This document shows, one piece after another, positions 10,776 through 21,938 of a stretch of DNA of 64,000 nucleotides. Each line of letters begins with the position of its first letter. Positions within the stretch are counted from its first letter, which is position 1. The notes beneath the pieces were generated by a model, which was not told the origin of the DNA, made no database searches, and saw only the letters and a program-made list of their open reading frames with translations. A program made the translations under genes and the position numbers. The stretch comes from Agarophyton chilense (lineage: Eukaryota > Rhodophyta > Florideophyceae > Gracilariales > Gracilariaceae), in NCBI GenBank assembly GCA_030374765.1, contig JARGXX010000100.1, positions 1,426,001 to 1,490,000 of the forward strand, read 5' to 3'.

Positions 10776-11162
10776 TTACGTTTGAAGTTCCTTTTTGCAG
10801 TTTATTGTGAAATCAAATTCTGAAAGGTGCAGACGCCATCGCATTAAGCGTCCAGACAGGTCGGTAATCGAAATGAGCCATCTGAGGAATGAATGATCGG
10901 TATTGACCGTAAAGTGAGCCCCCTGTAGGTAAGGTCTGAGGGTCGAAAGAGCCCAAACCATAGCAAGGCATTCCATTTTTGACACAGAGTAGTTCTTTTC
11001 TGCCTGGTGCAGTGTTCTCGACCAGTATCCAATAGGGTGTCGTATGCCGTCTTCGTGCGTTTGAAAAAGGGCACACCCTACCTGATACTCGCTATCGTCC
11101 GTGTCGACGGAGTAAGGAAGATCAGTTTTTGGAAGAGACAACACAGGAGCTGTGGTCAGCAC
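10776..11162 (-). pseudogene. pol: E2 RNase H domain
   Basis: SVDTDDSEYQVGCALFQ, HPIGYWSRTL, EKNYSVSKMECLAMVWAL and FTVNTDHSFLRWL are the usual Ty3/gypsy RNase H blocks. The frame is open for 128 codons but is cut off from RT and integrase by stops. Confidence 0.85.
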
Positions 11163-11972
11163 GTGTTTTAGCTTTCCAAGAGCTTCCGTTTCGATGTCCG
11201 AGGGAATATTTCAATTGCGTCTGCAATCGCGGAGGTTTGAACTCACGAATCGCAGCGGTCTGAACTTCTTCCACTTCCAGTTTCCCTGGCTTTATCTGTG
11301 TCACAGGTATTTCAATTGGTCTGTGAACCATTCACATTTCTTGATCTTCAAGGTAATTCCAGCTTACTGTAACTTCTCGAGGATTCCCTCAACATTCCCG
11401 AAATTGTCTTCCATATTCTTACTGAAAAGGATGATGTCATCCAAGTAGACAAGGCATGTTTTCCAATTATACTGTGATAATATTAGATCTATGACACGTT
11501 CAAAAGTCGCAGAGGCTTTGGTCAAACCAAATGGAATTCGCTTACAGCGATAGAGTTTTGCGTGACACGCAAATGTAGTCTTATCTTGGTCCTCTGGGGC
11601 GACTGGTATCTGCCAGTATCCCGAATTTGCGTCAGGCGTAGTAAAAACATTGCCTTCTCCAAGAATATCGATTCATTCATCCATACGCGGTAATGGGTAC
11701 GTATCCCTCACAGTTACTACATTCAGTTTTCTGAAGTCAACGCAAAAGCGTAGAGAACTATATCCTTTGAGAACAAGGACCACTGAGGATGCCCAAACTG
11801 ATTGAGCTGGCTCAATGATTCCCTTCTCCAACATGGATTCCACGTGTTCTTGCTCGATCTGACGATTTGGCGGGCCTGTCCGATACGGTAATTGAGGGAT
11901 GGGTCCTGTACTCCGTACAACGTCAATATGGTGTTCTGTAGCCGCGATCTGTCCAATGTGTCCACTCCGCAT
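11163..11972 (-). pseudogene. pol: E2 reverse transcriptase, decayed
   Basis: The first third is open (11972-11673): KGIIEPAQSVWASSVVLVL, FCVDFRKLNVVTVRDTYPLPRMDE. The remainder on the minus strand keeps recognisable pieces (YWQ, PFGLTKAS, YLDDIILF) across stops and shifts. No active enzyme can be made. Confidence 0.85.
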
Positions 11973-12948
11973 GTGAAAACCTCAGCAGCAATCTGCGCAA
12001 TCTTCCTTTATACTCCTTAAAAACGTGTTCCATCTTCACGCCCTCGAGTTCTTCTTCCATCTCTTTTTGGGAGATATTCTCTTCCTTCATGTTTTTCATG
12101 TTCTCGACCGCTTCTGTGGCTGTCGACTTCTGCTCGGCTGTGGGCGTTACTCTTAAGACGTCTGTCGTCATAATGTGTGTCGGTATCACAACTGAAGGTT
12201 GTGGCAGTGCCATGCCCAAGAGCTGATGCTTGTGTGAGCAACGCTCTTCAGAGCCAGCATTGCTCACCAATAACCTTAAAGGGATCTTCGGGCTCACTTG
12301 TGCAATGCCGTTAGTGACTAGCAATTCACTGGTGTGGTACAGTGCCGAGTTCGGCTGAATAACGATAAGTCCGTGCTTCTCAGTAACGACTGCTACCGAT
12401 GTTTGACTTTTTGGTGGTATCACCGTTAGTTTACACACTAGAATCTTCGCAGATGTTCTGCCCAGTGGGGATTCGTATTCGAATGGCGGTGGTAATCGTG
12501 CAAATGATGCGGATCGCCGCAGAGGTCTGCGCACGATTGGCACTGTAGAGCCATCGTCCAGTTTCACTTCCCGATTCTTCGAACGAATCGATTCGAAAAA
12601 CTTGTCACAGTAGTCAAAACCCAGCACAACTGGTGCAGCCAATGTGCTACACACAATAAATGTTAACATGAAAACATGATTTCCCAAGCGAACGACAAGT
12701 CGTATTGTTCCATTAGACTTTATCGGTCTCTTGTTCGCACCACGGATATCCGGTATCTGTGCCTGTTGTATTTGAGATCGCTCGTCTTTGCGCAGTTCAG
12801 ACAGCCTGATAAAGTTCGGGCCTGAACCCGTATCCAAAACAGCGAGTCTTCCCGATAACAGCGCTTGAGAATAGCCGACGTCGGCATAGACCTTGTAGTT
12901 CCTTCGGGCCATAATCATGACGTGACTGGTCCTCCTACTTGGCCACAC
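11923..12948 (-). pseudogene. pol: E2 aspartic protease and spacer
   Basis: An open frame of 341 codons. RRNYKVYADVGYS and AVLDTGSGPNFI hold the aspartic protease DTG triad, followed by LRLVVRLG, VCSTLAAPVVLGFDYCDKF and DGSTVPIVRRPLRR, colinear with E3 and E4 pol. The protease would cleave Gag and Pol. The start is not certain, since pol is expected to be reached by frameshifting from gag. Confidence 0.85.
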
Positions 12949-13120
12949 ATATCGTCTCCAAGGACATTTAAAGATTCAGTCAAACTGTATATAGTTTCCG
13001 AAATACGAAGATCTTCCTGGTCTCAGTAGGACCTTCGGTTTAAATTACCGGGAGCGGGGCAATGTCCGTACCCCGATCAGTATGGTGGGTTTGAATCCAC
13101 CCAACCCCCTGTGAGCGCTC

Positions 13121-14986
13121 TCAATTAATTTCCCGATGAAGTGGGTTTCCACCTCGCCGCATCGGCGTTCCTCTGTACTTCTGGGGCTGAACACTGTGAT
13201 CTTCCAGAGTTCTGAGCTCTCGCATGAGTTCTGCGTACCATATCCGCAAGTCCCCAAGCTTTGGCCTTCCAATATGATTGTCACGGTACACGGGTTCGTT
13301 CTGGCTCCGGGAGAGCTTCATAGTTCGAAACAACTCGATGAATCTGTTTAAAGGGCCAAGTGCACTCTGATGACAAATGATGTCTACCAAAGCACCCATA
13401 ACATATCAGGCCGTCCCTGTTCAACCTCAGCTGTGGCTGTTCTGTAACACAGGTATCCAGCCAACAAGGTCTCTAAGAAGTAAATCCATCCGCTGGCGGT
13501 ACCATCGGACTCCTTCTGTAAGGATAACGGCGTGTCTCCAGAGCCAATATATCATCTTTCACATGGGAATCAGTTGATGGAAAATCAGTAGTAGGCACTG
13601 ACCCCCCTGTATCATCCAGATAACTAATTGCGTCTTCTCCAGTATAGTTGGCATCATGAGGCCTAAACGTCGAAACGCGTGATTCCTCTGGCGACTCCAG
13701 ATGAAAAACCTTGCCTCGCTTGATAGAGCGTTTTACATCCCTGTTAGCAACGGGTTATGTCCCTAAACGACGTGTTCCACCTCCGCGACGAGGGCGAACT
13801 GCTTCACCTTTAGCCTGTGCATACTGCACAAATTCCAGAAAACTGATTCTCGAGTGATTCTCCCGATGACGGGCTACCAATGACTTGGTAGTCGGCTCGA
13901 GTCCATCGACAAAGAGTTTCATCTTCTCGTCCGTAGAATGGACATTTCCACAGCGTGTAGCTGCATTATTTACTCTTGAACTGTATTCAACCTCCTTTTC
14001 TCCAGGCTTCTGGGTAATATCTCTGAGATTCAGAATAGCTTCACGAATCGCATTAGACGTTGCGTGACTACGCAGCAAGTACTGCAGGGTTTGGGCCCAA
14101 CTGGTGACTCCACCTTCATCGACGGAAAGTGAATCACTCACGGCACAGTATTGCTCCAATTCAAATCCAACCAATAGTGTGGATGTGCCACGAATGCTTG
14201 AGCTTCACTCATCCCCAGCCTATCGGCTTCGGCTACAAAGTGATTGAGAAATTCAAATATAAGAATGGGATCCTTCCCAGAAAAAGTAAGAATATGGAGG
14301 CCAATCTTCAAACGCTTAATGTGATCTCTCACTTTGGCTGTCTCGCGACCTGTTCGCTTCCCCTTTCGGACCTTCAGCCGACACACACGATAATTTGTAA
14401 TCTTCCTGTAAAGCGGGTTCGTACACGAAAGCGGTTTCACATTTTTGTAGAGCGGTCCCTTCTCGCGGGACAGTAGTGAGCTACCAATTCTTTTCTTTCT
14501 CGAACGGCGAGTGTACTCCTCGCTCGAGGTATCATCAAAAGATGAAATTCCGTTCTCGGAATCGTCCGTATTCGAACTTTCGGAATCCGTATGATCGGAA
14601 ACATATCCGTCTCCATCGGTGTCATGTCTTCTTGCGAGTTTTCTCGATTTAGAGCGTCTTGACGACAACTTCTGTACCTTCGACTTCTTTAGGTCTTTCT
14701 TGCATGTCCGCTCATCAGCAACGGTGAGTCTCACATCCTCTACTTCAGGATGAGGAATTTGCAACAATGCATTAACCGCAGTCTCCAATCGCTCTTAGCG
14801 AGGGTTTACACGTGAAAGAACCTCTTTAGCAGTAGCCGGTATAGCTGATAAGGCCCCTGTGGCATTTTCTTGGTCTTCGAGCAATTTATTTAGATCTTCT
14901 CGGATTGTCCAAACAGTCTCGGCCATCCGATTCATTTCTAGATTTTGATTCTCCAGAGCCGTGTGCTCTCTTCTAACGTCTCTCAT
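13121..14986 (-). pseudogene. gag: E2 gag with CCHC knuckle
   Basis: Gag is in pieces: 14986-14795, 14788-14138 (ILTFSGKDPILIFEFLNHFV, EADRLGMSEAQAFVAHPHY) and 14174-13755 (GGVTSWAQTLQYLLRSHAT, LNLRDITQKPGE, MKLFVDGLEP), matching the E3 and E4 Gag capsid region. A CCHC knuckle, CYGCFGRHHLSSEC, is readable on the minus strand at about 13370-13440, followed by an in-frame TGA within the NYEALPEPERTRVP segment. Several frame changes make this dead. Confidence 0.8.
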
Positions 14987-15652
14987 GACGATTTTAACAA
15001 GCTTACTTGACCTTCCATCTCCTCTAGACGGATCTTCTGCGTCGCAGATTCGGCACGGAGTTGCTGTTATTCAGCTTGCAAGGCTGCACCTTCCGTGATA
15101 TCATGTGTAGATGAGATAGTAGCGTCGAGATCGATCGTTGTCTGAACCTCCGAAGGTGCAGCTGCGCCTCCTGTCGATTTCGACTTCTTCTTCGCCTGAC
15201 GATATAAGCGGTTGCCGGCCTCTGTAGAGGTGGCTAAGCGTGGTGCCGCGTACTCACTTCTATCCGAATCCGGTCAGCTTCTTGTCTGCATGGCGGCAGA
15301 TTATACCTGGCAATCCAGATAACACATGCGGACGACGCATACAAAATTTCTCAATGAAAACAATATATATCGCGATCGATACAACCAATACCGACAGCGA
15401 TAGAAACTTTTAGCAAATAGAACCAAAAAACAGTAAAGATTCAGAACTAATATTCGGGTTGACCGACGACGGTGGCGACGGCTAGATGCGGTTCCAAATG
15501 TCTTCTGAAAATGTAGATTCCGTGATGATGATTCAAGCTTCAGTTCACTGATCTCAGTACAGCGCACGGAAATCCAACTAGAATCAATTGAACGTGCGTA
15601 ACACGATATATGCAGTCAAAGCGACCAATATTCCACACACAGGTGTACTTCT
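14987..15652 (-). other. E2 5' leader
   Basis: The region between primer site and gag. I see no conserved coding motif; the small open frame at 15301-15567 resembles nothing recognisable. It should contain the packaging signal. Confidence 0.4.
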
Positions 15653-15670
15653 TTCTAATTTGGGAGACCA
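15653..15670 (-). promoter_or_regulatory. E2 primer-binding site
   Basis: Minus strand TGGTCTCCCAAATTAGAA begins five bases inside the 5' LTR edge. E3 and E4 have TGGTCTCCCGACTTAGAA, two changes away, so all three use the same tRNA primer, whose 3' end should read ...GGGAGACCA. Confidence 0.8.
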
Positions 15671-15675
15671 ATTTA

Positions 15676-16462
15676 TGTGGTATTCCACTAGAGACTGTAG
15701 AGGTCTCGGTGCAGTGGGTATCCACAGAAATAACCGCAAAAAGCGAGTGTCGCCTTTTGAGAGACGGTTCTTAGATAAGAAGAAAGTGTGCGGAAAGCAG
15801 CCACTTGTGCCTGAACAATGGGGATGGTACGTTTATTCACGAGGCGGATTTCCACATGCCGCGGTACGTAAAACACACGAGATCGGCTCGACAACCCTTG
15901 TGACAACAAAACTAACCAGGTAACAGTAGAGAAAACAACAAAGAAACAACACACACACACACACACAGAAAGCTGTAGAAAAAGGGAGGTAAACGCCCAA
16001 CAGTAGAAGGTATCCTCGGAACAAGAGCTATAGATCAGAACGGTTAAGAACTGATACTATAGGTGCCTCTTTTTGGTGAACCACTTTAGGATTTCTAGGA
16101 CTCACCAAGATGGTGTTTAGGTTGGTTGGTTCTTGGTTGGCCTTTCGCCGTCCTCCCCGGGGCCTTGCGCCCTTTAACGTGCCAAGAGGAAAAGAAAGTA
16201 CTGTACAGTAAGTCATACGCGTGGAGTGCCTCTACACAAGTATCTAAATAATACCAAATAAAACATTTGAGGATGGCACCTCACAGTGTACACTAAATAC
16301 AATACTTCTTTATTAAATTTCTCCTGTCCAAACTTTCCCATGAATTAATTCTTCTCATAACTTCTTTTAATCGAGTATAGCCCAAACAATAGCTTATGAA
16401 TACCGTATCGCGACATCGTTGTATTTCGATCGGTCGAACTCAGATGCATCCAGAATGCTACA
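15676..16462 (-). repeat. E2 LTR, right copy (5' LTR)
   Basis: 787 bp, same length as 6283-7069, TG...CA ends, with a (CA)n run at 15951-15966. It is followed by TAGAG (16463-16467). Confidence 0.9.
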
Positions 16463-17025
16463 TAGAGAATGTGGAAAATCTTACGGACATTGCTCTTCGA
16501 GCGTGCTTTGAGTCTAAATCAAAAGAGCGCAGAGAAGTTCTCACGACTTCTGCTCTGGCTGGGCTAGTAGACAAGAATTTGAAGATGGATATGTCAGACA
16601 GGTCTGCCCGATCCAGAATGGAATCCCTTCTCACTTCATACATATCAATCTTGCGTAGACATGGGTTGAGTTGGGTAGTCACGTCCAACTAGAGGACGGC
16701 CTTATCGCACATTATATGTGCAGTAAGGCCCAAATCGCTTCGTATACGATTGGAGACGGACGTTCAATTTGCGTATGCAGATCTCAGGAAGATTTTTCGT
16801 GATTTCATGCAACACGCCCTCCGTGTGTCAGATGCGTTTGTGATGAACGATACAGTACCAGTTCCAAGCACGAAGCATGGTTATCGGAAATCAGAATCGC
16901 CTAGACCCAGCAAGCTACCCGAAACGGACTACTTGCAGATGGAACGGAAGGAGAACACGTCGAGGGAGGCGAAGTCGAAACGCTCCGCCCTACCATGCTC
17001 CTTCGATCCATGCAAACAGCAATGA
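16463..17025 (+). pseudogene. gag: E1 gag, continuation after E2
   Basis: The E1 gag frame resumes at 16468 (NVENLTDIALRACFESKS) and runs to a stop at 16692. A further piece, 16750-17025, carries LETDVQFAYADLRKIFRDFM and a Lys/Arg-rich tail. The TAGAG at 16463-16467 is the duplicated target. There is no intact zinc knuckle. Confidence 0.6.
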
Positions 17026-17597
17026 CTCCTGCTTTGGATTGACGACTGCACCAAGTCTGCAAATGAGCAGACGAAGGCCATGAAATCCGAGCTTGGTGCC
17101 CTCAAGAACGCTGACGGTCCAGCACGTTCTACAAGTTCCCAGAAACAGAAGCCATGTAACAGTTCTGGCGCCATAAAGTCTCATGGTAACGCAGTAAATC
17201 TACTACAGGACCCTCATGAATCCAATTAAGATGCCCCATCCTGTATTCTCACCGTGTCAGACGGCAGCTCGTTCCTACAGGCTACCAGAGGGTGCGATAA
17301 TGGAAGTGGGGACAGCATTGTTTCCCCTGGTTTCGCCGAGCGAGCTGCCCTTCAGGGATGGATAGAATCAAGTCAATCGTACGCGTGCACCTCAAAGTGG
17401 ATCTCAGGAGAGGAGCTCAGCCTCAGACATTCTAGTTTTCACGGACATGGAAAGTTCCATGCACAGTATTCCAACTTGTCTCTGGAAGCCTTGCCCTGGC
17501 CAACATCACCTACCTCATTTCCGATGATGACCTCTCCTTTGAGGAGCTTCTGAATGGCTTGGCTGTGATACAAAACCTTCGGGTGGACACATAGACT
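17026..17597 (+). pseudogene. pol: E1 protease region, decayed
   Basis: LTVSDGSSFLQATRG and CDNGSGDSIVSPGFAERAAL look like an aspartic protease with DNGS in place of the DTG/DSG triad. The rest is split over two frames (HLKVDLRRG, ISDDDLSFEELL). Assignment rests on position before RT and on the triad-like motif. Confidence 0.5.
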
Positions 17598-19415
17598 TTG
17601 CTTGACAACAATCGCAGCCAACTGGATGAAACTGATTGCTCGAGAGTAGGAAACACAACAATACGCCCCAATGGCGGTTACGTCAGTCGACTCATGAACT
17701 CAGAAGAACCCACAAGCAGTAGCGATGACTCCAGCTCCAGGATACGCTTTGACCCGAACAGACCCCGCGCGAATTACCACGTCGAGCGTTCTGAGGATGA
17801 CCCATTCCCAGACCCATCTTTGCTTGAACCAATTGACTCTGAACAGCATGCGGACGTCGTGAAAGCGATCAATGCAATCATATCCGCCGCTCTATCAAGT
17901 GGAATGCCAGCATCTCAGGTAACTTCTCTGCAAGGCTTCGTACAGGACCACGTTGACAATTTTCGCACCTCGTTATCAGCTGGTCCATCGGCAAAACTCA
18001 AACCGCTAAAGATTGACCTCACACCCAATGCAACCCTTATTTGCGTCAAACTGCGGAATTACTCCCAAGAACATATTCAATTCTTGGACTAATTTGTAGG
18101 AAACGTTGTAAAAGCTGGAATGATGTATTTCAACCCAAGCGCAGCAGGGGCCTCTGCCCCACTCCTCGTCCCCGAACTAAGTCCAGCAGATTTTCGCTTC
18201 ACTGTAGACTTGCGTCCTGTGAACAAGTACACCGTTCGGCATCAATTCCCGATGCCCAACGTCGAACAGGAGCCTTGTAAGCTGGCGGGCTCCCGTTATT
18301 TCGCTACATTTGACCGCTCACACGGATATTGGCAGCTTCCTCTCGCCGAGAGCTCTCAACCTCTCCAGTCGTTCATCACCCCGGATGGGGTATTCACTTA
18401 AACAAGAGTGCTACATGGCACTACACATGCAACCACGCATATGCAGTCTGCCCTGGCCGAAGTCATTTCCGAATGTCTTCGACCTCATCTACTGTAATGG
18501 CTTGATGATATACTCCTTCACCATGCCACCATTGAAGGCCTTTTCAACTGCATCCGCTCTCTGTTAGGGTTGTTTTCTGAGCGACAGATGAAGCTGTACC
18601 CTGCCAAATGCACCCTTTTTGCAACTTCCATCAGGTGGTGTGGGAGGATCATATCTGCTGATGGTGTCAAGTGCGACCCTCGACTGCTCAACGGCCTCCT
18701 TCCCGTAGAACCTCCATCGAGCGGCGCCCACTTACAAAAATTTCTTTGCGCGTTGCGGTGCATGAAAACTGGTATCCCCAATTTTTCCAATCTCATTGAC
18801 TCACTGCATCACTTCATGGAAAATGTGTACCACCAAGCCGGCAAACGCACACCTCGAGCAGTAGCCCGAATTGACTTACGTACCTTCGGATGGGGAGAAG
18901 TCGAATTGCAAGCGTTTGCAGCCTGCAAAGTGGCTCTGGCGAAACTGGTGACATTGTCTCATCGTTGCAACAATCAGCGCTTGTGCATTTTCACTGATGC
19001 ATCGGAAAGCGTCTAGTCAGTAATTGTTACGCAGGTACCCTACGATGATTTGAGCCTGCCACACGCGTGTCAACGCCATAGTCCAATTGCATTCTGTTCC
19101 GGCCGGATCAACAGAACTCAACTTGGCTGGTCCATTCTTGAAAAGGAAGCTTACGCAGTTTTTGCAATACTGGACTGCATGCACCAGCTGATAGCAACCC
19201 CCAATGGTTCTGACCATTTCATAGATCATATCAACCTAATTTTTCTTTTGGATCCACTTGCAGACCCATCTGACCTGTCTCAGACTTCAGTCCGAAAGAT
19301 CCCTAGATGGGCCATACGTCTTAGCATGTACGACTACACCTGCTTCTACATAAAGGGCACGGACAATGTCTGGGCAGGCCTACTGGGAAAATGGTCAGCC
19401 CCAGGCACAGTATGA
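17598..19415 (+). pseudogene. pol: E1 reverse transcriptase and RNase H
   Basis: RT blocks: VVKAGMMYFNPSAAGASAPL, FRFTVDLRPVNKYTV, YFATFDRSHGYWQLPLAES, then WLDDILL around 18500 (the catalytic box, preceded by a stop), and CGRIISADGVKCDPR. RNase H blocks: LCIFTDASES, SPIAFCSGRINRTQLGW, EKEAYAVF and a closing YIKGTDNVWAGLLGKW. At least four stops or shifts break the frame. The CGR-IIS-ADGV block resembles Ty3/gypsy lineages found in oomycetes and algae; this is from memory and not a search result. Confidence 0.85.
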
Positions 19416-19418
19416 CGA

Positions 19419-20947
19419 TTGGTGAGAATCGCCGAGCTTCCATCCTCTTCCACTGAAGACTTCGAGTGCCCATCGCAGAAGAAGATCTTCACAACACAGG
19501 AAGCAAACCGTGACTCCCGACCGCATGACCTACAAGTGAAACACGATCTTTGGAGGAGCTCGAGCACGGACGCCATATGGATACCCGAAAATGCAGGGGA
19601 CCTGCATCTTCGTCAGTGCATCATCGCTCATACTGGACCCACTGGTCATTGCGGCCGCAAAGCTACACTACGTGTACTACAGCAACACTTTTTTTGGTCC
19701 ACCGTGACAGCTGATGTTGCTAACTTCTTTCAGGCCTGTAATCAATGCCTCTCAACAGTTGGCGGTGAAAAGTCCCACGCCCTTTCTGTCCTGCCTTCCA
19801 CGATACAGCGCCAAACGATCTTGTTCAGTTTGAGTTTTTGGAAATAGGGCCGAGCCGCACTGGTGAGAAACACCTCCTACTACTCCGGGATGACCACTGT
19901 GAGTACAAATGGCTTTTTCCATTTCCAAACACTTCAGCCGACAACGCAGCGCACGCTCTCATCGATTAGTGTGCCGCTTTTGCTGTCTCGCACGGGTCCA
20001 TGTCAGACGGTCCAACACACTTCCGAAATGACACATTTCGTTTGGTCTCAAAAGGCCTCAAAGTCCCACATCATTTCACCATACCATATACTCCTTGGAG
20101 CAACGGTGGCGTCGAGCGCTTGGGCAAGAAGGTACATCGTGTTTCCCGCGCTATTGTGTCTGAACTGCGCATGGACATGAAAGAATGGCCTGATCTAGTT
20201 CCTCTCGTTCTGAGTGCTCTGAACAGTACATTATCTCCACATTGCCGCAATGTCCGACCCGTCACAGCTTTCACTGGACTGAAACCAACAAAACCCATTT
20301 ACACCGGTCTACTGACATCCACGGAAACAACAGTGATTCTTGCAGAGGCAGCTGCCGAACGCTTGCTCAACACCAATTCCTTGAAGCAAGCTGTAGCTGA
20401 ATTGAACCCTCTGATAGAGTCCACGCTGCCGAACAACCGGGAAAAATCCCACACATGCGCGTCCAGAGGGAAACTTGAAAATTTTGATGTTGGTGACTTT
20501 GTCTTGGTCGCACGTGACGACTTTCATGCAGGCGCAAAACTTGCGCTCTGCTGGGGAGGTCCACGCAGAGTGGTGAGAGCGCTTTCAGACTATGTTCTTC
20601 AGGTTGATGACTTACGGATCAACACTGTAGAAATCATTCATGGCAGCAGGCTGGAATTCTACAGAGACGCCTCTTTAAAAACTGGAACTATTCTTCCGCA
20701 TGTTCTCGCTTCGGAAACTGGCATGCCTATAGCGCGCTTCCGGAAAATTGTCGAAACCGCAGATGGTTTGAAGGTACGCGTGCGATGGAAAGGACTTCCA
20801 AGCAATGAAGACACTTTGGAATCGACAGAACAAATCAACGAAGACGTTCCAGTCATGGTTTCTGGGTTGTTGACGCGGAACAACTGTCCTGCAGACCTTG
20901 TGGAAAAAGTTCGTGACAAAATTTCTCTCGGAAAGAGGGGAGTGTAG
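19419..20947 (+). pseudogene. pol: E1 integrase with C-terminal chromodomain-like segment
   Basis: 19419-19847 has the HHCC domain (CIIAHTGPTGHCGRKAT, then CNQC). The middle of the core is frameshifted. 20000-20947 is open for 315 codons with the second Asp (SDGPTHFRND), IPYTPWSNGGVERLGKK holding the catalytic Glu, and FDVGDFVLVARD, WGGPRRVVRAL as the post-core module. The end, IARFRKIVETADGLKVRVRWKGLPSNEDTLES, is chromodomain-like. The reading frame stops only 2 bp before the 3' LTR. Confidence 0.85.
20930..20942 (+). promoter_or_regulatory. E1 polypurine tract
   Basis: GGAAAGAGGGGAG directly precedes the TG of the 3' LTR and overlaps the end of the integrase frame. Confidence 0.75.
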
Positions 20948-21145
20948 CGCACGCAACCCACCACAATTAGGATAGCACCCAAAGTACACACAAGCGTTGT
21001 GGGTAGCGTCCCAATCCGGGACTCAGTGGACAGCCACGACGAGTTTTTAAGACTGTTCTAAGTTATATCTCAGTAAACGGGGGATCGAACCCATAACCCT
21101 ACAACTTGCTTTTTCGTTGACGCCAACCGCTGCGGCAACAGTACA
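20943..21145 (+). repeat. E1 3' LTR (203 bp)
   Basis: Same length as 5711-5913, about 22 differences. Its end again contains the antisense tRNA-like stretch (B box GGTTCGATCCC on the minus strand, around 21081-21091). TGAGT follows at 21146-21150. Confidence 0.9.
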
Positions 21146-21150
21146 TGAGT

Positions 21151-21502
21151 CGAGGAAAACAATCTCATCTCAACACTTCACAGAATTAATCGCGCTTGAA
21201 GGTTCTTTGATCTATCATTATTCATGGGCTTAAACTACGTACAGAACTAGTCTACTAACAATGCGGAAAAGAATATTAAAACGAGAAGAGAAGCCTCACC
21301 AGGAAAAGTGACTCTAAATGGAGCAAAATAACGAATCGTTCAAAACTGCAGAAAATCGAACAGTGTATTACATAAACGTGAGAATTCAGATAGCCAAAAA
21401 ACGAAAATCGTACTGTAAAGGTCCAAACTGTAACTGATTTATCATTTGCTTTCATTGACTACAGTGACAGCTCGCTAGGCTCTTACTAAAATGCGTTGCA
21501 AT
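21151..21502. other. Spacer between E1 and the copia element
   Basis: AT-rich sequence with no supported gene. Confidence 0.5.
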
Positions 21503-21617
21503 AGTCAGACTACGCACACGGACGACACATTCCACATGCCTGTAGCCGAGACCGTACATGGACAAGCTGCCCGCTGGTTCAGTCCCGAGTAAACTGAGCT
21601 AGAGCTTCCTCGACACA
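21503..21617 (+). repeat. Copia 5' LTR (115 bp)
   Basis: Matches 26170-26284 over its whole length. It begins AGTCAGAC rather than TG; the boundary is set by where similarity starts, the equal length and the near-matching flanks. Confidence 0.75.
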
Positions 21618-21622
21618 GGATA

Positions 21623-21640
21623 TGGTCCCTACGCTACAAC
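21623..21640 (+). promoter_or_regulatory. Copia primer-binding site candidate
   Basis: TGGTCCCTACGCTACAAC starts five bases after the LTR. It would pair with a tRNA ending ...CGTAGGGACCA. It is different from the primer site of the chromoviruses. Confidence 0.55.
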
Positions 21641-21938
21641 TCGAATAACCTGTCCCCTTCTTGTCCACATTATGACCCTCTATCTCGTCTTATTCCCCCA
21701 TTGAAACGCAACGCACTTGCTTCTTTCTCCCTCCTGTACTCTCTTGTTCAACCCCTACGCTTTCCACTTTCCATTTCCCACCACGGAGCCTCAAATTCTT
21801 CGCACCCATTGCTACAAGCGTCGATAGGATCAAAGTACCGATCGCCATCTTCTGGAACATCTTCTCAGATTAACCCATCTCACAGAATCCGATACTTCCC
21901 AAGCAACAGACACCACACAGCACAATACATCAATCAAC

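Larger units (their letters stand above)
6283..16462 (-). mobile_element. E2: chromovirus (Ty3/gypsy), nested in E1 gag
   Basis: Direct repeats of 787 bp (6283-7069 and 15676-16462) start TGTGG and end ACA as read on the plus strand and are flanked by TAGAG. The element reads on the minus strand: 5' LTR at 15676-16462, primer site, gag, CCHC knuckle, protease, RT, RNase H, integrase, GPY/F-like region and chromodomain, then an antisense gene remnant before the 3' LTR at 6283-7069. Gag and pol are homologous to those of E3 and E4 but carry many stops and frameshifts. It inserted into E1, so it is younger than E1, yet its coding region is thoroughly dead. Confidence 0.93.
5711..21145 (+). mobile_element. 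E1: Ty3/gypsy LTR retrotransposon, split by E2
   Basis: Two direct repeats of 203 bp (5711-5913 and 20943-21145) begin TGTAGCGCAC and end ACA, and are flanked by the 5-bp duplication TGAGT (5706-5710, 21146-21150). After removing the nested element E2 (6283-16462 plus one TAGAG copy) about 5.2 kb remain. They encode, in order, gag, protease, RT, RNase H, integrase and a C-terminal chromodomain-like segment, which is the Ty3/gypsy order. The LTRs differ at about 22 of 203 positions, and the coding region has several stops and frameshifts, so the copy is old and dead. The purine tract GGAAAGAGGGGAG precedes the 3' LTR. No TGG-type primer-binding site follows the 5' LTR. Confidence 0.92.
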
